This document shows positions 22,801 to 26,312 of a stretch of 26,312 bases of DNA, piece after piece. A program made the translations under genes and the position numbers. A model generated the notes under the pieces. The model was given only the letters and a program-made list of their open reading frames with translations, did not search any database and was not told the origin of the DNA. Origin of the DNA: a virus. The stretch is taken from the IMG/VR virus record IMGVR_UViG_3300008110_000539, positions 1 through 26,312 of that record. The stretch is one strand, 5' to 3'. Numbering within the stretch: the stretch's first letter is position 1; every line of letters begins with the position of its first letter.

Positions 22801-23299
22801 TATGCGTGGCTTACAACAAGCCGATGCTGGCACTGTGTTTGGTATCACTATGATGGTAAGCATGGGCATGTTAGTGGCGGCTATGAAACAAATGGAAAGA
22901 GAAAAATCAGCAGAATTAACGGGTCAGCCTATTTATGGCACACCTCTTGCCGAATGGGATACAGCTAAATTGTTATATGAAGGCGTTGACCGCAGCGGTT
23001 TGCTTGGACTTCTTGGAGATTTTAATAATCGCTTTGAAAAAATGGGTGGTTATGGGTTGACGAGGGCGATGGGGATTGAAGAGCCAGCCAGATATACGAA
23101 TCGCAGCAAAGCATCTGTTCTTTTAGGGCCAGCCGCTGGCAAGGCAGAAAGCGTATTAACTGTTGGTATTTCTCCATTTGATAATAAGCCCATGACTGAC
23201 CAAGAAATTAAAGCTGCAAGAGGGCTGATTCCCTTTCAAAACATCACAGGAATTCGCTTTCTTTTTGATTCAATTCAGGGTAATGTAACCGGGGAATAA
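19856..23299 (+). CDS. Internal virion protein, T7 gp16-like DNA-ejection protein
   Basis: 1147 aa (T7 gp16 is 1318 aa). Two N-terminal hydrophobic stretches (about 115-165, LASVMAGIASPTTLIPGFVL; about 182-206, ALSVGGGVILGGILGSGAAA) can cross the inner membrane. A long lysine/glutamate coiled coil spans about 425-570. A C-terminal hydrophobic region lies near 962-1020 (LLFQFTGFLFGSHQ, TVFGITMMVSMGMLVAAMKQ). It should form the inner part of the ejected trans-envelope channel. No lysozyme-type catalytic motif is seen in its N-terminus, unlike T7 gp16. The hydrolase-like domain is in the preceding gene. Confidence 0.85.
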   Translation: MIVQEEQYGLSTGQRADITAPMPKISPSFWGEVVPSAFRAENLVSSAISSQLTSHPAEIYDPDYDAFADLGEFAETREAMDLIEAKNPEEMRLMKEDLTRQREDERIINEAGGLGTLASVMAGIASPTTLIPGFVLLKGGRSVGIVSGALRGATSAGGSIAIDEMLLQQSQVSRSPVTSALSVGGGVILGGILGSGAAAISRKQFSETAVKLENDIVSTPAINPSPELKEYMKSVGAAMVEKPTLQELTISGSAALNVSRASRFINPFNRLANSPFTTSRETLLRGFETTLEFNLHRDGKTLGAAAETEIKLFDKYNALSIIAYKENFKAFKKVENQYNLGRKLSGKEFRERLSRALRNGDVDPEIREITQAAQRLRAEVLEPIKNQAIDARLLPEDISPAFAQTYLHRMWDRQKLLSYRNEAMVMLTKWAEGKVDGEVKRLRAIISDAEKQLGKITATKRDSYTEAFKKIEDEYSAASAAQKEITTRLANLREQIAKNNAAINKLKESKQTPEIKAEIKTLRDNKQKLSALRKKAVAKKKSNATLKSTISERKAKIDMEYREARVKAVAPDEILQNTKALEERIYKTRFELDGILDPDGKGFKQAAEQTADEVYAKLTGIGSDTVPSYISPITRGPLKEKLLDISDNDAEMFLKNDAIEVLNSYVHKMGSDISLTRAFGRADMKDQLDALDKEYQEALGKTKTPAERRKLEKKWKSDKSDLEAMRDLLRGHFNKHDPDSLIAQGGIALRDITYMTSLGGVTLASIPDIARHTMVHGIQRSFGDLLDNINLAPELKKMRIEDLKEAGFLTERVLASRLMTLADINDPFARGTMLTRFTGSASQGFSKLTLINHWNDLQKAIAATLTQNRILRSVTSETLNKKDIAYLRFLGIDEATQKIISQQYAKHGAKDGKAFVAGLKNWDDTPSVRNAELAFKAALRKEADTAVVTKGVADAPIISNTPIGKLLFQFTGFLFGSHQRTIMRGLQQADAGTVFGITMMVSMGMLVAAMKQMEREKSAELTGQPIYGTPLAEWDTAKLLYEGVDRSGLLGLLGDFNNRFEKMGGYGLTRAMGIEEPARYTNRSKASVLLGPAAGKAESVLTVGISPFDNKPMTDQEIKAARGLIPFQNITGIRFLFDSIQGNVTGE

Positions 23300-23303
23300 A
23301 ATT

Positions 23304-24257
23304 ATGACAATCGCTGCCGCAGCCACTAAATATCGTTATCTGGGGAATGGTGTTACCACAACATTTTCCTACCTTAATCGCGTTTATGCGGAAACGGATT
23401 TGAAGGTTGACCTTCTTGTTCGTTCGACTTCGGCACTGGTTGAAACCCTTACGCTCACCACTGACTATACGGTGACGATTGCGGCTAACGGGCAGGCAAC
23501 CGTAACGATTACCAATGCCACAAAAATTCCAAGCGCAACGCAAGATATTCTTTTGCGTTTGGATTTACCATTAACGCAAGCAACAGAATTACCCACTGGC
23601 ACGCCATTCCCTGCGAAGTCAGTAGAAAACATGGTGGATAAAGTCACTTCTATTGTGCAGGCGTTAGCGGAAGTTGACACAAGAACATTAAAATTTAACG
23701 CGCAAAGTCCTGTTACAAATGCACTCATTGCCAACCCAGTAGCCGATGCAACACTTGCATTTGATGGCACAACTGGCGCAATTAAAGCTGGCGCTTCGCT
23801 TGGGGATATTGCTAACGCATCTGCCAATGCAACGGCGGCGGCTGCTTCTGCTGCTTCCGCAGCGGCCAGTGCGGCAACGATTGGTGGATTTGATTTGTCT
23901 GGCACGCCCGCGCAAAATGATGCAATTCTATGGGATACGGGAGCGGCTAAGTTTTTGCGTAGAACAATCGCGCAACTTAGGTCGGCTGTGTTACCAAGCA
24001 TTACACTGCCTGCAAGCGGAACGCTTGCCACCCTTGCTGGCACTGAAACCCTAACCAACAAAACCCTGACCAACCTTGTGAGTAATGGCACTATCTCAGG
24101 CACTGCCACCCCCAAACTCAACAACTTCCGCCTGTCCCTTACCACTGGAGTGCCTGTCACCCAAACAGACGTCACATCCTCGACCAGCATTTTCCTGACG
24201 CCCTATAACGGCAACGGCATTTCGCTTTATAACGGCACGACATGGGAATTGCTTTAG
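23304..24257 (+). CDS. Tail fibre, T7-type N-terminal attachment domain; C-terminus cut short
   Basis: 317 aa. Residues 1-140 match the T7 gp17-type attachment domain (KYRYLGNGVTTTFSYLNRVYAETDLKV, TDYTVTIAANGQATVTI). A helical alanine/serine linker is at about 172-194 (ANATAAAASAASAAASAA). The shaft motif ITLPASGTLATLAGTETLTNKTL follows near 232-255, then FRLSLTTGVPVTQTDVT...YNGNGISLYNGTTW. In related fibres this last segment continues through some 50 residues into a ALxxQDGVLV-type domain. Here the frame stops five codons after NGTT, and that next domain is found in the following ORF in another frame. The fibre therefore looks broken or split. Confidence 0.82.
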   Translation: MTIAAAATKYRYLGNGVTTTFSYLNRVYAETDLKVDLLVRSTSALVETLTLTTDYTVTIAANGQATVTITNATKIPSATQDILLRLDLPLTQATELPTGTPFPAKSVENMVDKVTSIVQALAEVDTRTLKFNAQSPVTNALIANPVADATLAFDGTTGAIKAGASLGDIANASANATAAAASAASAAASAATIGGFDLSGTPAQNDAILWDTGAAKFLRRTIAQLRSAVLPSITLPASGTLATLAGTETLTNKTLTNLVSNGTISGTATPKLNNFRLSLTTGVPVTQTDVTSSTSIFLTPYNGNGISLYNGTTWELL

Positions 24258-24796
24258 TATATCAAGACGGCGTGCTTGTCAGGTCTGGCTCGCTGACGCG
24301 CCGCTATCTCGGTACGTTCTACGCGACGGGTGCGACAACAACTGCGGATACGTTATCCACGCGCTATTTGTGGAACTATTATAACCGCGCTGTTCGGGGA
24401 TTATACGCAGGGATTTCCACGGCCTCTTACACTTACAGCACAGCTACATGGCGGGCAGCAAATGCCAATACCACCAACGGCGATGGAAGGTTCTCTTTTG
24501 TCTGTGGGGTGGTGGAGGACAGAATCAACGTCACCGCAAGCCGTGCGTCAAGCAATAGCACCTCTAACGCGCAGACCAACGGCATCGCACTTAACGGCAC
24601 TACGAACACAGAACTGACGGGGACTCTGGGCACGCAGCAGACATCGGTCATTGCCACTGCGGCTTGTCATGCAATGGCAGTTCCTCGCGAGGGGTTGAAT
24701 TTTATTCAAGCCATGGAGTTTGCGTCAGCCAGTGGAGTGACCACTTGGTACGGCGCTGCAACGGGCGGCGGGATGACGGGTTCGTGGAACGCTTAA
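24242..24796 (+). CDS. Detached C-terminal tail-fibre domain
   Basis: 184 aa overlapping the fibre by 16 nt in the -1 frame. It starts MGIALVYQDGVLVRSGSLTRRYLGTFYATG, then TTADTLSTRYLWNYYNRAV, the well-known segment that normally lies inside phage fibres after the NGTTW region. The rest is beta-rich and ends HAMAVPREGLNFIQAMEFAS...TTWYGAATGGGMTGSWNA, as such fibres end. No Shine-Dalgarno sequence precedes ATG 24242, so it could be translated only by coupling to the upstream stop. The junction has no evident -1 slippery heptamer. It is either a deletion-damaged fibre or an independent subunit. The open frame of 184 codons argues against old decay. Confidence 0.65.
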   Translation: MGIALVYQDGVLVRSGSLTRRYLGTFYATGATTTADTLSTRYLWNYYNRAVRGLYAGISTASYTYSTATWRAANANTTNGDGRFSFVCGVVEDRINVTASRASSNSTSNAQTNGIALNGTTNTELTGTLGTQQTSVIATAACHAMAVPREGLNFIQAMEFASASGVTTWYGAATGGGMTGSWNA

Positions 24797-24812
24797 TTAA
24801 CGGAGAATAGTA

Positions 24813-25868
24813 ATGGCTTTTACAGTCGCATTTGAAAAAACACTAGCAAACACTTCAACCGAATGGGCTAATTTTACGCTTGTGCAAAGCATTCCCGCTG
24901 TTGGAGAGGCTACGGCCATTAGGCTGACGCTAAAAGGCTCGACGTTATCAGCCACAAAAATTCAATCAATGTATATTGGGAAACGCGGCGCGGATGCTTT
25001 TGATTTTGCAGCAACGCCAGTTCAGGTTTTTGTTGGTGGGCAGGGGACATTTGAGATACCGCAAAACGGGCAATTAGTAACTGATAGCATTCCCCTAGTT
25101 TTTGATGGTGCAACTGATTTAATCATTGCGATTTCTTTCTCATCCGACACCACGAAAGATGATATTCGCACGCTATTCGGCGGCGGGAGCGGTTGCTCGT
25201 ATTACTTCAAAAGCTCCTTTAATGACGCAGCAACCGTCAATAAGACGGGCTACGGCGCAGCGGGAAATAATCCAAATGCACTCGCGCTGATTTCCAAGGT
25301 TGAAGTAGAGCGCCCCGCACCATTGCCAGAACCCGTGGGCTGGAAAATTGACCACTTCGCCGTTGTCCGTCCGGCTTGGCTTGCATCCACCATGCCGATT
25401 GTTGATTACGTTTTCCCCGCAAATCCCTATATCTGGGTGCGTATTGGGCATTTACCGATTAGTGTATTGCCGGGTGATATTTTAGACATTAGTTCATGTT
25501 TTGAAACAACCAATCCATTAAATTACTGGGTAGAGCTTACAAGCTGCCTATTGCTTGGCAACTCGTCCACGGGAACTGAGGATTTGGTTAATATCCCTAG
25601 TTTTTATAGCGAGGAAACATCAACGGGCGCAAAGTTGCTGACTCCCGTGATTGGTGAAAATGTCGGCCCTCATGCAATGGAACATCATCACATTGCGCGC
25701 ATTGATAAAAAATACAAAGTCCCCGCGGGGTGCTCTGGCAATAAATATATCATCCTTCTTGCCTATGCTGGAGGCTCGTCCCTGACCACGCCAAATAACT
25801 CGCTGGTTGTGGAAGCAAGTTCGGTTGATATTTCCTGCATCAGATTCAGACCAATTTACGGAGCATAG
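24813..25868 (+). CDS. Probable receptor-binding or tail-fibre tip protein, 351 aa
   Basis: Start with CGGAGAA upstream. The N-terminal ~165 residues are a beta domain (MAFTVAFEKTLANTSTEWANFTL, IRLTLKGSTLSATKIQSMYI, VQVFVGGQGTFEIPQNGQL). A short proline linker VEVERPAPLPEPVGW follows at about 165-180, then a second beta domain (YIWVRIGHLPISVLPGDILD, WVELTSCLLLGNSSTGTED, KYKVPAGCSGNKYIILLAY). An HHH near residue 291 (AMEHHHIARIDKK) may bind metal. I do not recognise the family. Two domains linked by prolines, placed after the fibre and before the holin, suit a receptor-binding protein. Confidence 0.6.
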   Translation: MAFTVAFEKTLANTSTEWANFTLVQSIPAVGEATAIRLTLKGSTLSATKIQSMYIGKRGADAFDFAATPVQVFVGGQGTFEIPQNGQLVTDSIPLVFDGATDLIIAISFSSDTTKDDIRTLFGGGSGCSYYFKSSFNDAATVNKTGYGAAGNNPNALALISKVEVERPAPLPEPVGWKIDHFAVVRPAWLASTMPIVDYVFPANPYIWVRIGHLPISVLPGDILDISSCFETTNPLNYWVELTSCLLLGNSSTGTEDLVNIPSFYSEETSTGAKLLTPVIGENVGPHAMEHHHIARIDKKYKVPAGCSGNKYIILLAYAGGSSLTTPNNSLVVEASSVDISCIRFRPIYGA

Positions 25869-25869
25869 C

Positions 25870-26178
25870 ATGACCATTGAACGCATCGAATCACTGGAAA
25901 GCACCGTGACGCTGCATAGCAAACGGCTTGATGACCACGCAAAGCTGCACGCCAAGCATATCGCGGCTGATGCAATAAACTCCGCCAGTATCGCTGCGCT
26001 CGAGAAAAACACTGAAGTCACCACGAAGCTGACCACGGTCATGGTCAATCTTATTGAGGCGCTCGCTTGGGCAAGCAAAATCAGCAAGGCAATTTTATGG
26101 GTGGCAGGCGGGATCACCGCGCTGGTTGTAGGCGCTAAAATGATTATCGCTCAAGCCAGAATGTCGGGGTATCTATGA
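25870..26178 (+). CDS. Holin-like membrane protein, 102 aa
   Basis: ATG at 25870, preceded by CGGAG (25859-25863). The longer frame from 25807 is rejected because it overlaps the previous gene. Residues 1-60 are a charged amphipathic helix (IERIESLESTVTLHSKRLDD). One hydrophobic segment is at about 72-93 (ISKAILWVAGGITALVVGAKMII) and the tail is short and basic. A single membrane span after a coiled coil, in a gene just after the fibre genes, fits a phage holin or holin-like lysis protein. The start of the next membrane-associated gene overlaps it by 4 nt (ATGA). Confidence 0.65.
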   Translation: MTIERIESLESTVTLHSKRLDDHAKLHAKHIAADAINSASIAALEKNTEVTTKLTTVMVNLIEALAWASKISKAILWVAGGITALVVGAKMIIAQARMSGYL

Positions 26179-26312
26179 TTGCATTTCTCTCAGCATTGCT
26201 TGGCTTTGGGTCATCCATCCTGCCTGAGTTTTTCAAGGGCTTTCAGGACAAGCGCGACAAGGAACACGAGCTGGCTATGCTGCGCGTGCAGGCAGAGATG
26301 GAAGCCAAACGT
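26175..26312 (+). CDS. Membrane-anchored phage protein, partial, probable lysis cassette member
   Basis: 46 codons visible before the right edge. A short hydrophobic N-terminus (MIAFLSALLGFGSSILPEFF) is followed by KGFQDKRDKEHELAML and a charged helix. Small phage proteins with this opening (hydrophobic start, then Q-K-DKKHELAM-type helix) are common next to holins and are usually annotated as hypothetical or holin-associated. It overlaps the holin-like gene by 4 nt, so the two are translated together. An endolysin is not in view and would be expected further right. Confidence 0.6.
   Translation, partial: MIAFLSALLGFGSSILPEFFKGFQDKRDKEHELAMLRVQAEMEAKR

Noticed and set aside
23465-24190. 241-codon open frame on the minus strand
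   Set aside because: It is a shadow of the tail fibre gene. It lacks a ribosome-binding site and its composition (Ala/Val/Ser runs) mirrors the repetitive fibre codons.
24242-24257. Programmed -1 frameshift joining the two fibre ORFs
   Set aside because: No X XXY YYZ slippery heptamer lies in the overlap (TTG CTT TAG), and the known middle segment would still be absent.
25807-25869. Upstream start for the holin-like gene
   Set aside because: It would overlap the preceding gene by 62 nt. ATG 25870 has its own CGGAG site and lies just after the upstream stop.
24813-26312. Diversity-generating retroelement as in BPP-1
   Set aside because: No reverse transcriptase, no template/variable repeat pair and no C-type lectin motif were seen at the receptor-binding gene. 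It could lie outside the window.
1-26312. tRNA genes, CRISPR arrays, insertion sequences, integrase and attachment site
   Set aside because: No cloverleaf, spaced direct-repeat array, transposase or recombinase was recognised on either strand.

Overview
This window is a bacteriophage (or prophage) genome segment read almost entirely left to right. It holds one replication gene, a short run of small early genes, and a nearly complete podovirus-type packaging, head, tail and DNA-ejection cassette, ending at the start of a probable lysis cassette. The ejection proteins match the T7 gp14/gp15/gp16 layout and carry an embedded murein-hydrolase-like domain, which points to a Gram-negative host, probably in the Pseudomonadota. 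The host cannot be named more closely from sequence alone. No RNA polymerase of the T7 type, DNA polymerase, integrase, tRNA, CRISPR array, insertion sequence or reverse transcriptase was seen. The phage therefore appears to rely on host RNA polymerase, which fits the host-type -35/-10 promoters found.

Region 1 (1-2322): a leftward gene runs off the left edge. It is separated from the rightward genes by a 92-bp control region in which two oppositely directed promoters overlap and an inverted repeat contains both -35 boxes. The first rightward gene encodes a 46-aa ribbon-helix-helix-like protein. It is followed by a primase-polymerase/helicase fusion of 669 aa, the only replication enzyme in view.

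Region 2 (2323-3735): a markedly AT-rich stretch with small genes. It includes a free-standing winged-helix protein that is about half identical to the C-terminus of the primase, a 28-nt-arm inverted repeat that could be an origin or a multi-site operator, and three short proteins with separate promoters.

Region 3 (3736-8149): packaging genes. In order these are an unknown small protein, the small and large terminase subunits, a GNAT acetyltransferase, a 75-aa protein, and the T7-type portal (TTG start).

Region 4 (8152-10990): four virion-surface-like genes placed between portal and scaffold: a coiled-coil protein, a beta-rich protein, a glycine-linker fibre-like protein and a large lectin-fold-like protein.

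Region 5 (11005-13682): a Bbp19-like protein, the scaffold, a promoter with a structured leader, the major capsid protein, a probable capsid accessory protein, and a GC-rich hairpin that closes the head module.

Region 6 (13683-23299): tail tubular proteins A and B, a second GNAT-like protein, and the three ejection proteins.

Region 7 (23304-26312): a T7-type tail fibre that looks split by an internal deletion with loss of frame, a second probable receptor-binding protein, a holin-like membrane protein, and the start of another membrane protein that runs off the right edge.
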